A DNA stretch of 64,000 nucleotides from contig NZ_RCNR01000011.1 in NCBI RefSeq assembly GCF_009725985.1, positions 62,001 through 126,000 of the forward strand, read 5' to 3'. The notes beneath the pieces were generated by a model. It made no database searches. It worked only from the letters and a program-made list of their open reading frames with translations, and was not told the DNA's origin. Source of the stretch: Zobellia amurskyensis. GTDB lineage: Bacteria; Bacteroidota; Bacteroidia; Flavobacteriales; Flavobacteriaceae. Below are positions 17,964-27,528 of the stretch, piece by piece (position 1 is the first letter of the stretch; each line of letters starts with the position of its first letter). The position numbers were made by a program, and so were the translations under genes.

Positions 17964-18854
17964 ATGAAAAGAATTACACTAATGTCCCTTTTATATCTAC
18001 TTCTATTTTCCTCTTGTTTAAAGGAAGATAAAGAAAGTGATATTGACCTAGAAGCACCCTCTATTTTGCCCTATGCGGGTAATGTAAGTGTTCAACCGCA
18101 ATACTTTCTAAAAACCGACACCAATGTAAATGAAATCCCTCTGGCCTTTTCTATTACGGATGCTACGGGCATTCAACAAATAAAAATAGAATCGCACAGC
18201 GGATTTGATGGTCATACCCATGGAAAATCTGTCTCTAGTATAAACAAGAAATTTAAATTATTCAGCCATAGCGAGGTCATTGAGACGGAGCAAATAACAG
18301 ACCCTAATCTTTTTAATTATACCGCCAGTATTTTCGTGGATGACCGTAACCCGGACATAGATGAAGACGAGCTTATTTTGGGAGGTCCTTATCACTTTTC
18401 AATTCAAGCAACCGATGTAGAAGGAAACGAAACCTCCTATCTAGACGATTCTACCTATCACACTACGCTTTACCTCAATACCACGTACGCACCACAGGTA
18501 GAACTAACAGATTTAAATATCCCAAATGAAATTATCGCGGGTAGAATTTATCGAAATACGGACCATAATGCTTCATCCGATATTTCTTTTCTATGGATTT
18601 ATATAGAAGAGCCTAATACAGAAAACCCTGGTCAAGAAGGTACCATTCTAGAGGAGTGGGTTTGGGGCAAATCAAATTGGCCCCATCAGTACCGGTCAAA
18701 TGAAGGAAACACTCTGCCTGACACGCAAGAGATTGACCTTCAAAACCTATTCACTAACAATTCTGACTTTTTTACAACACTACAGGGCAATACACTGGTA
18801 GTGTGGGCAGAAGATTTAAACGGAAATATATCAGTAAATCAATTTAATAATTAA
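17964..18854 (+). CDS. DUF4625 lipoprotein with His motif, zinc locus
   Basis: A 296-residue lipoprotein: signal peptide with lipobox LFSSC (C18 lipidated). The part from about residue 28 to 160 looks like DUF4625 (beta-sandwich beginning APSILPYAG and containing the metal-ligand cluster HSGFDGHTHGKS at about 78-90); a second, similar beta-rich region follows. It begins 59 bp after the TonB receptor stop and ends 6 bp before the next gene, so the three are one operon. A role as periplasm- or surface-exposed metal-binding partner of the receptor is inferred from the histidines and the context; nothing enzymatic is visible. Confidence 0.75.
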   Translation: MKRITLMSLLYLLLFSSCLKEDKESDIDLEAPSILPYAGNVSVQPQYFLKTDTNVNEIPLAFSITDATGIQQIKIESHSGFDGHTHGKSVSSINKKFKLFSHSEVIETEQITDPNLFNYTASIFVDDRNPDIDEDELILGGPYHFSIQATDVEGNETSYLDDSTYHTTLYLNTTYAPQVELTDLNIPNEIIAGRIYRNTDHNASSDISFLWIYIEEPNTENPGQEGTILEEWVWGKSNWPHQYRSNEGNTLPDTQEIDLQNLFTNNSDFFTTLQGNTLVVWAEDLNGNISVNQFNN

Positions 18855-18860
18855 GTAAAA

Positions 18861-20198
18861 ATGAGAAACATGAAACAATCAATTTTGAAAATTTCTGCCT
18901 TTGCAGTAGCATTCGGTTTATTTACCGCTTGTAGTAATGATGACAACACCATTGTTGACGAAGAGTCGATTATTGAAGAACCTTCCGATACCGATTCGGA
19001 AGAACTGGAATTCAAGGATATGGAAAGTGACTGGGTTCGATTGTCCTTGTTAACGGATGATTCCATAGACGTAATGAAAGCCGATTCCGGTGAAATCACC
19101 TATAGTGTTGATGCTGTACTAGCAGAAGGCGAAAGCTTTTATAGTACTAATTCAGGGCGTTATCTAGCAGCTATTAATCGCGAAGGTGGACAAGTACGCT
19201 TTTTTGATTCAGGAATCTCAAACCATGAAGATCATGGCCATGAATATGAAGCTAAATGGGCCAGTACGGAATTCAGCAGTCTGCTGCCAACTCATTATAC
19301 CGGTTCGGATGGAGACATTGTAATCTTTAATGATGGCGATGGGTCAATTGTATATGTTGACGAAGAATCACTAGAAATCCCATCCTATCAACCCGAAATT
19401 TTTATGCTTGAAAATACGGTAGCACACCACGGGGCGGCCATTAAATTGGATAATGGCATGTTTGCTTCCACTTTCAAAAACACAGATGAAGTAGGTGGTA
19501 TTCCACAAATGGTGAAATTTATTGATGAGCAAGGAAACGTCATTGATGATAATGGCGGTGTTGAAGTTGATGGAATCCATGGGGTTGCTGTAAATGGTGA
19601 TTATGGCGTTTTTGGTTCTACCGATGGAATAATACTAGTGGATACTGAGAGCAATATTGATTTAATTGAAAACATAGAAGGTCTTAATGCTGATTCTGGC
19701 AACTGGTTGGCTTCTATAAAAGGCCATGACGAATCCGATCATTTCTTTGCTAGAGCAGGTAATTTAGGTGTTTATATGATTGACCCTGAGACAAAAGAAT
19801 TAGCAAATATTTATTCAGGTGATGATGTATCCGGAGACATGTTCAACTTTGATGGCCATTATTATATTTTATATACAGCCGATAATACCATACATGTTTT
19901 TGATGCAGAAACAGGAACTGAACTTATAAACCGTACGGTTGAAATAGCCAATATTCCAGAACTTGCCACTACTACCGAAGCTTCAAACGCAAACGCTTTA
20001 GATGAAGACCTTAGCCCGGTATTGGTGAGTTCCGATGATTTTATTTACGTACTGGCCCCTAACAGGGTTCAAATAAAAGTACTGCAGATAGAAAGCTTAG
20101 AACATGTACATACCATTGAATTGGAAACCCCCGTAAACAGTATTCGGATTAATGGGTTTTCTATAGAAGGTGACCAAGACGCAGAGCACGACCATTAG
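18861..20198 (+). CDS. AztD-like zinc metallochaperone lipoprotein (beta-propeller)
   Basis: A 445-residue lipoprotein (lipobox FTAC, C24), starting at ATG 18861 or at the Met four codons in. An acidic linker is followed by a beta-propeller related to AztD, the periplasmic zinc chaperone of AztABCD-type ABC systems: SGRYLAAINREGGQVRFFDSG, the His cluster NHEDHGHEYE (H122, H125, H127), GDGSIVYVD and the AHHGAAIKLDNG stretch (H189, H190). AztD hands Zn2+ to a solute-binding protein. The C-terminus ends AEHDH, adding ligands. No ABC transporter genes are adjacent, so the zinc acceptor must be elsewhere or the protein works with the TonB receptor upstream. Family link by motif recall, fairly confident; metal identity inferred. 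Confidence 0.75.
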   Translation: MRNMKQSILKISAFAVAFGLFTACSNDDNTIVDEESIIEEPSDTDSEELEFKDMESDWVRLSLLTDDSIDVMKADSGEITYSVDAVLAEGESFYSTNSGRYLAAINREGGQVRFFDSGISNHEDHGHEYEAKWASTEFSSLLPTHYTGSDGDIVIFNDGDGSIVYVDEESLEIPSYQPEIFMLENTVAHHGAAIKLDNGMFASTFKNTDEVGGIPQMVKFIDEQGNVIDDNGGVEVDGIHGVAVNGDYGVFGSTDGIILVDTESNIDLIENIEGLNADSGNWLASIKGHDESDHFFARAGNLGVYMIDPETKELANIYSGDDVSGDMFNFDGHYYILYTADNTIHVFDAETGTELINRTVEIANIPELATTTEASNANALDEDLSPVLVSSDDFIYVLAPNRVQIKVLQIESLEHVHTIELETPVNSIRINGFSIEGDQDAEHDH

Positions 20199-20213
20199 TA
20201 TAACTATTGAATT

Positions 20214-20255
20214 AACCCTGACTAGGCTTATTAAAACCCCTAGTCAGGGTTTTTA
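20214..20255 (+). terminator. Terminator after the zinc locus
   Basis: A perfect 13-bp stem (AACCCTGACTAGG, 20214-20226, with its complement at 20239-20251) and a 12-nt loop end in a T-run (20250-20255). Confidence 0.85.
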
Positions 20256-20350
20256 TATATGGCCAAATCACTTTATAATATTGAAGTCGCAATCCCTTTT
20301 AACCTTATAAATGGTGATAACACCTCAATCGGCCTTAAATTCAACTGTAT

Positions 20351-21553
20351 TTACTTCAAAAGAGTAAATTGAAAATAAGTTCCCGAACAATTTTCAGGTC
20401 TATTGCTTAATAGTATAGTACCTCCCAATTTCTCAATAATAGCTTTAATAGTAGCCAAACCTATTCCCGTATCCGTAGGGTTTTCTTTCCGCAAGGTTTC
20501 AAACATGACAAAGACTTTTTCCCAATATTTCTCTGGAATACCGGGGCCGTTATCCTCATAAGTAAATGAATAACTGTTTTCATCCTCCGCAAAAGATATT
20601 TTGATTTCTGTTAACTCTTGGCGGGAAAATTTTATGGAGTTTAAAATCAATTCGGAAAAAATTTGAACGAAGCTTTTTAAGGAGTGAACAATGGTACAGT
20701 CACAACCTATAGGAGTCAGACTAATATGAGATGTCTTGCCCAACTCCTGTGAAATATGGTTAAGCTCAGTTGCAATATGAAACTCATTATATTCAACCTC
20801 ACTGTTCATTATATTGGTATAGTTCATAATACCATTAATTAACGCTTCCATATAACTAACCCTATCCTCAATGGTATCTAGCCATTCCGGAACTTCCGTA
20901 TCCTTTAACAGATGTAGATAATCCATTTTAATAAAACTTACCAAAGACCCAATACCTTGCAACGGGGTTTTCATATCATGTGCCAAGCGATATGTAAAGT
21001 GCTTAAGCTGATTGTTTTTAACCGAAAGCTCTTCATTTATAATTTGCTGAAGGCTGTTTTGACGCCTAAGCTCCAACTGGGCCATTACTTGATTGGCCAA
21101 TGACCTTAGACAGGCCTGTTGTTTAAGCGTAAAGTTATTTCTGGGCGTAGTGTCTATTACACATAAAGTTCCTATTGAAAACCCGTCTTTTGTGTTCAAC
21201 GGTGCACCTGCATAAAATTGCACTTGTGGCCCTCCTGTTACCAGCGGATTATCAGCAAAACGTTCATCCTTGCTGGAGTCTTTTACAATGAACAATTCCT
21301 CAGGAGTATTTATGGCGTGCGCGCAGAAAGCTAGGTCACGAGGGGTTTCCGTAGCGTCTATACCATAGAGGGATTTAAACCACTGCCTATCTGAATCTAC
21401 CAAAGACACAAGTGCCATTGGAGTATTGCATATTTCTGCCGCTATACGAGTAATGGCATCATATTCTTCTTCCTCCAAGGTATTTAGAATCTCGAAACTT
21501 TCAAGTGCTTTAATTCGGTCCTCTTCGTTTAGAGGTCTCTTTGGTTTTAACAT
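20351..21553 (-). CDS. GAF-domain sensor histidine kinase
   Basis: A 400-residue cytoplasmic histidine kinase without membrane segments. A GAF domain occupies about residues 25-165 (FCAHAI and FYAGAPLNTKDGFSIGTLCVID are typical). A coiled-coil linker leads to the dimerisation domain with phospho-acceptor H192 in RLAHDMKTPLQG, and the ATPase domain shows the N box (ELILNSIKFS), the G1 box (DNGPGIPEKYW) and the G2 box (DTGIGLATIKAIIEKLGG). No receiver domain is attached and no response regulator gene is adjacent, so this is an orphan kinase whose signal and partner cannot be read here. It is transcribed alone on the minus strand. Confidence 0.9.
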   Translation of the reverse strand: MLKPKRPLNEEDRIKALESFEILNTLEEEEYDAITRIAAEICNTPMALVSLVDSDRQWFKSLYGIDATETPRDLAFCAHAINTPEELFIVKDSSKDERFADNPLVTGGPQVQFYAGAPLNTKDGFSIGTLCVIDTTPRNNFTLKQQACLRSLANQVMAQLELRRQNSLQQIINEELSVKNNQLKHFTYRLAHDMKTPLQGIGSLVSFIKMDYLHLLKDTEVPEWLDTIEDRVSYMEALINGIMNYTNIMNSEVEYNEFHIATELNHISQELGKTSHISLTPIGCDCTIVHSLKSFVQIFSELILNSIKFSRQELTEIKISFAEDENSYSFTYEDNGPGIPEKYWEKVFVMFETLRKENPTDTGIGLATIKAIIEKLGGTILLSNRPENCSGTYFQFTLLK

Positions 21554-21730
21554 AAAGTCCTACGTATTACAAAATGTAAGGTAAAGAATTCTATTTGTAG
21601 GGGATAACTTACCTTGTAGTTAAACTGAACGTAATTATGGACCGTGTTATTGTTGTAACCAATAGAATTATAACTGCATTACTAAGGGTTGATGATGTTG
21701 GCAAGGGTATAATGTTATATGAAGGCATAA

Positions 21731-21765
21731 AAAAACAAGCATCTTTTAAAAATGACGCTTGTTTC
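21731..21765 (-). terminator. Terminator after the sugar-phosphate transferase gene
   Basis: On the minus strand the stem 21764-21754 pairs with 21743-21733 (11 bp, one G-U) and is followed by a T-run reading into 21725. Confidence 0.75.
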
Positions 21766-21806
21766 TAGAACGGTATATTTTTCACTTTTTACAGACTGAA
21801 AATTGG

Positions 21807-23153
21807 CTAGTACGCCTTGTCTTCACCCCTTACGGCATTTACTACAGTTGAATAAATGATACTTAGGTCTAATCCCAAAGACCAGCTTTCTGTATAAAAA
21901 ATATCAAATCGAATTCGGTTAATGATATCCGCCTTTTTTATAATTTCTCCACGGCACCCTTTAATTTGTGCCAAACCGGTAATCCCAGGTTTTACGAAGT
22001 GCCTTACCAGATATTTGTCAATTGAGGTTTCGTACATTTCCGTATGGGACTCCATATGTGGTCTGGGCCCTACTACACTCATATCCCCTAGAAAAACATT
22101 TATGAACTGTGGTAACTCATCTATACTGGTCTTACGCAATATTTTACCTATACGGGTAACCCTCATATCATTTTTAGTGGCCATTAAGGTATCGGATTCC
22201 GCATTCTGGGTCATTGACCTGAATTTATAACACCAGAATGCTTTTCTATTTACCCCATGTCTTTTTTGTTTAAAAAACAATGGCCCTTTTGACTCTAACT
22301 TCATAAGAATAAATAGGATAGGCGTAAGCCATGACAATACTGTAAGAATCACAAAGGAAGAAAACAACAGATCAAAAGTTCTTTTGATTATCGGAGCATA
22401 TTCCAATTCCAACGGAGATTTACGCATAGCCAGAACGGGTATATTATCATATAGTTCAATGGACATGGAACGCGTAAAAATTTCCTTGTTGTCCGGTATG
22501 ATCTTCAGCTTTTTCAAGTTGTTATCGGCAAAGGTAATAAGGTATTCCAGCTCCTTTTTAGAAAGGTTTGAGGTAACACAATAGATGTAGTCCACGTCAT
22601 TTTCCAAAACATATTTAAAACAGTCGTTCATTTTTCCCAAATACGTGGGACTCACAGAAGGACGGTCGTCAAAAAAACCTTTGTACCTATAACCCAATTC
22701 CGGTTGATCAAAAACCTTCCTGATTTTCTTAAGGTTTTTATCACGGCCTACCACAACTACGTTTCTAAAGTTTCCGCCGTACAACCTGTACTTAGTCCTA
22801 ACCCAATAGAAGAAAGACCTATAAACGGTTATGAACAAACAAATGACCAAATAAACCGTAGCACGGTATTCAAAAGCATAAATTCCATTAGATTTAAAGC
22901 CGTAAAGCGCAAAATAGGCGAGCCCGAAAATACCGAGCAATCTAAAATATTTACCCAAATTGGTTTCAAACCTCTCACGCCTTTCCGTAGGGTAGTAATT
23001 AAGACTGAAGGCCGCTATGAGCCAAGCCAAATTATAATATAATACATTGGTTCCTTCCAAATATGTAAGGGGGGTCATGAAGTAAAGTACCCCATTAACA
23101 ATACACAAATGTATAAGAACTGAAAACGGAATGATCAACAACGATTTTTTCAT
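21807..23153 (-). CDS. Undecaprenyl-phosphate sugar phosphotransferase (WcaJ/CapD-type initiating enzyme)
   Basis: A 448-residue membrane protein of the polyprenyl glycosylphosphotransferase family. Four hydrophobic segments and a CoA-binding-like Rossmann region (VVVVGRDKNLKKI, about 130-145) precede a further hydrophobic hairpin and the bacterial sugar transferase domain (about 248-448) with KRTFDLLFS, the catalytic KFRSMT, TRIGKILRKTSIDELPQ, VGPRPH and KPGITGLAQIKG motifs. Such enzymes transfer a hexose-1-phosphate to undecaprenyl phosphate and start exopolysaccharide or capsule synthesis. No other polysaccharide gene is adjacent, which is unusual but not rare for the initiating enzyme. 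The sugar is unknown. Confidence 0.9.
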   Translation of the reverse strand: MKKSLLIIPFSVLIHLCIVNGVLYFMTPLTYLEGTNVLYYNLAWLIAAFSLNYYPTERRERFETNLGKYFRLLGIFGLAYFALYGFKSNGIYAFEYRATVYLVICLFITVYRSFFYWVRTKYRLYGGNFRNVVVVGRDKNLKKIRKVFDQPELGYRYKGFFDDRPSVSPTYLGKMNDCFKYVLENDVDYIYCVTSNLSKKELEYLITFADNNLKKLKIIPDNKEIFTRSMSIELYDNIPVLAMRKSPLELEYAPIIKRTFDLLFSSFVILTVLSWLTPILFILMKLESKGPLFFKQKRHGVNRKAFWCYKFRSMTQNAESDTLMATKNDMRVTRIGKILRKTSIDELPQFINVFLGDMSVVGPRPHMESHTEMYETSIDKYLVRHFVKPGITGLAQIKGCRGEIIKKADIINRIRFDIFYTESWSLGLDLSIIYSTVVNAVRGEDKAY

Positions 23154-23537
23154 AGGCCTAATTTTTCAAGTTGAAAAAATGGGGGTAGAAATAAAACCAA
23201 AGAACAGGCGCAAGGCCGCTTTAGATTTACCACGTAATTTAATCCGTAACAGAAGTAGGTATATTTATCTTCAATAAAGTAAATGCATTTTTTCTTGAGC
23301 TAAAGGAAAATACCGGAGTTATTTTTACCAATAGAGCGCCTATGGTAAGAATAATTCAAAATAAACAACCAATAGCGGAGAATAAATAAATAATGTAAAC
23401 CGTAATTCAAAATGAAATATTAAAAGGGTGTTGAAATCATGAATATCAAAATTAACATTTCATTAAGAAATTTAACGGAATCCCCTAATTCATTGAAAAC
23501 CGAATCCCATTCATTAGTTTTTCATGCTTTTAGCCGC
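23154..23537. other. Intergenic region without visible gene
   Basis: These 384 AT-rich bases separate the sugar transferase gene from the end of the permease operon, both on the minus strand. They must contain the promoter of the sugar transferase gene, but no good match to the TTTG/TAnnTTTG consensus or hairpin stood out. Confidence 0.5.
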
Positions 23538-24803
23538 TTAAATTTCACCCTTCCTTAATTCCTTCCACTGCAAAAGGGTATAAATCAACCCTCCCAGTAG
23601 AAACGAATCAATAAAATAAGCATGGGTCAGTTGAAAAATTTCTAAATAGGTAAATACGGTTACTCCCGAGCTAATAACCCAACTGATCAAGGCCTTTGGC
23701 TCCCATTCTGCAATTTCGCTCAACATATAATGTTGTTTTTTAACCCAATAAAAATGGATGATATAGATTGAGGAAATAGAAGGCGCCAGAACACCCAGAA
23801 AACTTAAAAAATCGAATAGATAATTTGAAAAACCGAGCAGCGCAAAGAGAATACCAAAAACACTTGATATCAAGGTCATTTTTTGAAAGGACCAACCAGT
23901 CTTTACCGTAGAAAAAGTGAGCGCCGTAGAATAGAGGTTACAGGCGTTGCCTACCCATGTAGAAACCAATAACAAAGCGAATGCCGGCAATACAAGTCCA
24001 AATTCCTGCATAACTTTTATAATATCCACTTCACCTGTTTGTATAGATGGGATAGCACTTAAAATCAAGGCTATGGGGAAACCGATCGTTATGCCCAGCA
24101 CCGCGATCATACTCTGTTTGTCATTATATATAAAACGGGAGAAATCCGCCATCAAAACGGGGAAAAGAATAGAGGAACCTACCAGTATGGAAGTAGCTTC
24201 AAATAAGGTCATACTCGGGTTTTCCGGCACAAAATCCAACACCTCTTGAAAAGACATGCCCTGGTCAAAAGAAATATAAATAACATAGATTAAAAATAAC
24301 ATCAATACCGGCACGGCCATATTTGCCAATCGCTCCAAGCTTCGTATCCCACGAAAAGTTGTTGCGGTAATCAACGCTCCCATTACCAAGATTATAATCC
24401 ACTGTGGCAACACTACAGAAAACGTAGCGAAGGCAGTGTCCGCAACGGCTACGGCCAATAACTCCAAGGCTACAGAAAACCAACCCAAAAGGGTGATACC
24501 AAAAATAGTATTCATGATTTTGGCCCCTTGCTTACCAAAACTAAAATGGAGTATCATATAGGTAGAAAGACGAGAACGGTTACCTATTCTGGTGGTTGCC
24601 AAGCACATTACCGTTAATACCGTAGTACTTATACCAAAGGCCCATAATGCATCCTTAAGTCCTATACCCAACGCAACTTCAGAGCCTAGATAAAGTATTG
24701 GGAGCGTAAGACCTGTACCTGCTATAAGCAAGGCTATGAGCCACCCAGAGGTAAAATCTTTGGGCTCTACTTTTGTACTGGTATATTGATTGCTCTCTGC
24801 CAT
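23538..24803 (-). CDS. NCS1 family permease (cytosine/purine/hydantoin type)
   Basis: A 421-residue inner-membrane transporter with about 12 hydrophobic helices, the normal size for CodB-like NCS1 proteins. The N-terminal YLGSEVALGIGLKDALWAFG, RIGNRSRLSTYMILHFSFGKQG and LLGWFSVALELLAVAV segments are typical of the family. NCS1 carriers import nucleobases, allantoin, hydantoins or vitamins with Na+ or H+; the substrate cannot be fixed here. It is the last gene of a five-gene minus-strand operon and is a paralogue of the permease two genes upstream (both share RLSTYM-LHFSFGK and ILLGW motifs), suggesting that two related compounds are taken up. Confidence 0.85.
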   Translation of the reverse strand: MAESNQYTSTKVEPKDFTSGWLIALLIAGTGLTLPILYLGSEVALGIGLKDALWAFGISTTVLTVMCLATTRIGNRSRLSTYMILHFSFGKQGAKIMNTIFGITLLGWFSVALELLAVAVADTAFATFSVVLPQWIIILVMGALITATTFRGIRSLERLANMAVPVLMLFLIYVIYISFDQGMSFQEVLDFVPENPSMTLFEATSILVGSSILFPVLMADFSRFIYNDKQSMIAVLGITIGFPIALILSAIPSIQTGEVDIIKVMQEFGLVLPAFALLLVSTWVGNACNLYSTALTFSTVKTGWSFQKMTLISSVFGILFALLGFSNYLFDFLSFLGVLAPSISSIYIIHFYWVKKQHYMLSEIAEWEPKALISWVISSGVTVFTYLEIFQLTHAYFIDSFLLGGLIYTLLQWKELRKGEI

Positions 24804-24813
24804 CTTCCGTATT

Positions 24814-26259
24814 TTACTTCAATTCTTTAAGTAATTTGGTCAGCAACTTCCAAAATTTTTGGGTAGAGCTAATCTGTAACCGTTCTTCTGGAGAATGTGC
24901 TCCTAAGATATTCGGGCCAAAAGAAATCATTTGCATATTGGGGAAGGTTCCCGATAATATTCCACACTCTAAACCGGCATGTATCGATTTTATAGCGGGC
25001 AACTCTCCATTCAGCTCCTTGTAACAACGTGTGGCCAATGCCAACAACTCGCTGTCCGGTCTTGGTTCCCACCCAGGATAAGGACCGTTTTCAGAGACTT
25101 TGGCAAAAGGGAAACAGTCTCTTATCTTACTTACAAGTTCATCACGTTCCGCATTTTTAGCACTTCTGGTATGGCAACCTATATGGTAGCTGCCTTGACC
25201 CACATTAAATATAGCTATATTGTTAGACGTCTGCACTAAACCTTCTATACCTTCCGTCATAGCGTATACCCCGTTGGGCATAGTCAATACGGCCTCTATC
25301 ATTTTTTTTTGAGTTTTGACATCCAGAACACCCATGGTGTTTTCTGATGAAAAAACTTCAATGCTCAAGTCGGGGTCGGTATTCAAATATTTTTGTTTAA
25401 GCACCTGTTCAATATCCTTCAATGCTTGGGCAAATAGTTCATATTTGTCTTCTCTAATTGCAATAATGGCAGAACCGTTCCTTGGTATTACATTGGTCAA
25501 AGTACCAACGTCTACACTGTGCAACCTACAGTCGGTTTGTGAAATCAAATACTCCAAACATTCGGTCAGTACCAATATGGCATTGGCTCTGTTCAGATGA
25601 ATATCCATTCCTGAATGACCTCCGGTTAAACCGCTTACCTTAATTTCTTTAAGACTATATTCCTTGGCATCAAGCAGTTTTATATCAAACGGGCCATCAA
25701 TAGCAACATCTACCCCACCTGCGCAGCCAATGGTAATTTCATCGTCCTCTTCGGAATCTAAATTCAACAAAATAGAACCTTGTAACTGTTCTTTTGTTAG
25801 TGCCATTGCACCGGTCATCCCCATTTCTTCATCAATGGTAAACAAGGCTTCTATAGGCGGATGTTCTATATCGTTGGATGTTAGTACAGCCATAATTGCC
25901 GCTACACCAATACCATTATCAGCGCCTAATGTGGTTTCTTTAGCCTTTACCCAATCTCCATCAACGAACATTTCTATGCCTTGGGTCTCAAAGTCAAAAT
26001 TTGAAGTGGCCTCTTTTTGATGTACCATATCCAAATGTCCTTGCAACACAATAGTTCTACAATCTTCTTTGCCTTTGGTTCCCGGTTTTTTTATAATAAC
26101 GTTCCCGATTGCATCCACTGACGTTTCTAGGTTTAGCGACTTCCCGAATGCCATCATAAAATTAATGATTACCTCTTCTTTAGTCGATGCCCTAGGTATG
26201 GCGTTTATGGCCTCAAAGTGCTGCCAAATGGTTTTGGGTTCTAAATCTGTAATCAACAT
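24814..26259 (-). CDS. pepD: Aminoacyl-histidine dipeptidase (M20 family, PepD)
   Basis: A 481-residue cytoplasmic Zn-peptidase of the M20C family. Metal-binding and catalytic segments are all visible: LQGHLDMVHQ, TTLGADNGIGVAAIMAVL, the catalytic FTIDEEMGMTGA and LNLDSEEDDEITIGCAGG; the C-terminal IKSIHAGLECGIL completes the site. PepD hydrolyses Xaa-His and related dipeptides such as carnosine. Here it lies between two NCS1 permease genes (10 bp after it to the downstream permease start; its ATG abuts the stop of the upstream one), so in this operon it may cut a dipeptide or amide linked to the transported compound; that is inference. Confidence 0.92.
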   Translation of the reverse strand: MLITDLEPKTIWQHFEAINAIPRASTKEEVIINFMMAFGKSLNLETSVDAIGNVIIKKPGTKGKEDCRTIVLQGHLDMVHQKEATSNFDFETQGIEMFVDGDWVKAKETTLGADNGIGVAAIMAVLTSNDIEHPPIEALFTIDEEMGMTGAMALTKEQLQGSILLNLDSEEDDEITIGCAGGVDVAIDGPFDIKLLDAKEYSLKEIKVSGLTGGHSGMDIHLNRANAILVLTECLEYLISQTDCRLHSVDVGTLTNVIPRNGSAIIAIREDKYELFAQALKDIEQVLKQKYLNTDPDLSIEVFSSENTMGVLDVKTQKKMIEAVLTMPNGVYAMTEGIEGLVQTSNNIAIFNVGQGSYHIGCHTRSAKNAERDELVSKIRDCFPFAKVSENGPYPGWEPRPDSELLALATRCYKELNGELPAIKSIHAGLECGILSGTFPNMQMISFGPNILGAHSPEERLQISSTQKFWKLLTKLLKELK

Positions 26260-27528
26260 TTAGTTAAGTGTTTTTTTAAATATTAGGTATGATGCAAATG
26301 CAACAATAAATGAATCGAAAAACGAAATTGATGTAAACGTTATATAATCAAAAGCCCCTAAATACGCCACAATGCAAGCAGCAACCCAGCTAATTAATGC
26401 AGAGGCACCAAATACAGGTAGTTCACTAAAACGCTCTACCTCATAGTGCTGTTTTTTCACAAAGAAAAAATCGGCAATAAAAATTGCAGATACGGGCGGA
26501 ATGAATATGCTTGAAACATTTAGAAAATCGATAAAATGAACAGCCACCCCAAAAAGGGCCAAAAGAGTTCCCACAATACTGGCCAAAAGACCCAATTTAG
26601 CCTCTTTTGTTTTTGTAAAGACAGTTGACAAAGTTAGCTGTGTTGAATATAGATTAGCCGTATTCGTAGTCCATGTTGAAAATATGAGAATAAACAATGC
26701 GGGAATAGTCAGGCTTAAACCAATCATAATTTTCATAATGTCTATTTCGCCCGTAATAAGGCTCGGTATTCCACCGGCCAACAATACTAGAGGAAAACCA
26801 ATGGTCAATCCTAAAATTGAAATCAAGCTGTCTTTATCCGTTTTAGCAAAACGGGAGTAATCAGGCATTAATACGGGCGTTAAAATTACCATACCAACAA
26901 CTGCTGAAATGGCTTGCGTAGTTGTCATAGAACCGTTCCCTGCAATTTTAAAAAGGGTAAACATACTATTTTGGGTAGTAGTTGCATACAGTACATACAC
27001 AACAAATAAGAGCATTAAAGGCACTGCAATAGACGAAAATCGCTCAATTATACGGAAACCATAAATAGAGGTGAGTGTCATTAACACACTTCCTAATAGT
27101 ATTCCAACAGGCACCGGAAAGGAGATGTTCAAAAGTTGCGAAAAAGCATCTGTCAATGCTTGTCCAAAAATTTCAACCGTGACCGCATACCATCCCAAAA
27201 GGGTGATGGCCACCAATAAATTTATGAGCAATGCCCCTTTTTTTCCAAAAGAAAAATGAAGAAGCATATAGGTAGATAACCTAGTCCTACTGCCAATAAT
27301 TGCCGTTACAGAACACAAGAGGCTAAGCACAATGCAAACACCCATAAAGACCCAAATTGCCTTTTCCAAACCTAAGGCCTGAGTAACTTCCGAACCAACA
27401 AAGAAAACGGGCAGAGTTACCCCAATACCTATGATAATAGAAGCAATGCGAATGCCGTTGACTGTTTTATCTTCAGGAACTTTCGTTCTTGAATAATCAT
27501 CGGCAATCTGTGCTTCCTCTTTCAACAT
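26260..27528 (-). CDS. NCS1 family permease, paralogue of the neighbour
   Basis: A 422-residue, 12-helix transporter of the nucleobase:cation symporter-1 family, with VGSEVTQALGLEKAIWVF, GSRTRLSTYMLLHFSFGKKG and LLGWYAVTVEIFGQAL as family signatures. Its start overlaps the stop of the M29-like peptidase gene by one base and its stop directly precedes the pepD start, so the genes are translationally coupled. The substrate is unknown; the association with two peptidases and a TonB receptor suggests an amide- or peptide-linked heterocycle. Confidence 0.85.
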   Translation of the reverse strand: MLKEEAQIADDYSRTKVPEDKTVNGIRIASIIIGIGVTLPVFFVGSEVTQALGLEKAIWVFMGVCIVLSLLCSVTAIIGSRTRLSTYMLLHFSFGKKGALLINLLVAITLLGWYAVTVEIFGQALTDAFSQLLNISFPVPVGILLGSVLMTLTSIYGFRIIERFSSIAVPLMLLFVVYVLYATTTQNSMFTLFKIAGNGSMTTTQAISAVVGMVILTPVLMPDYSRFAKTDKDSLISILGLTIGFPLVLLAGGIPSLITGEIDIMKIMIGLSLTIPALFILIFSTWTTNTANLYSTQLTLSTVFTKTKEAKLGLLASIVGTLLALFGVAVHFIDFLNVSSIFIPPVSAIFIADFFFVKKQHYEVERFSELPVFGASALISWVAACIVAYLGAFDYITFTSISFFDSFIVAFASYLIFKKTLN

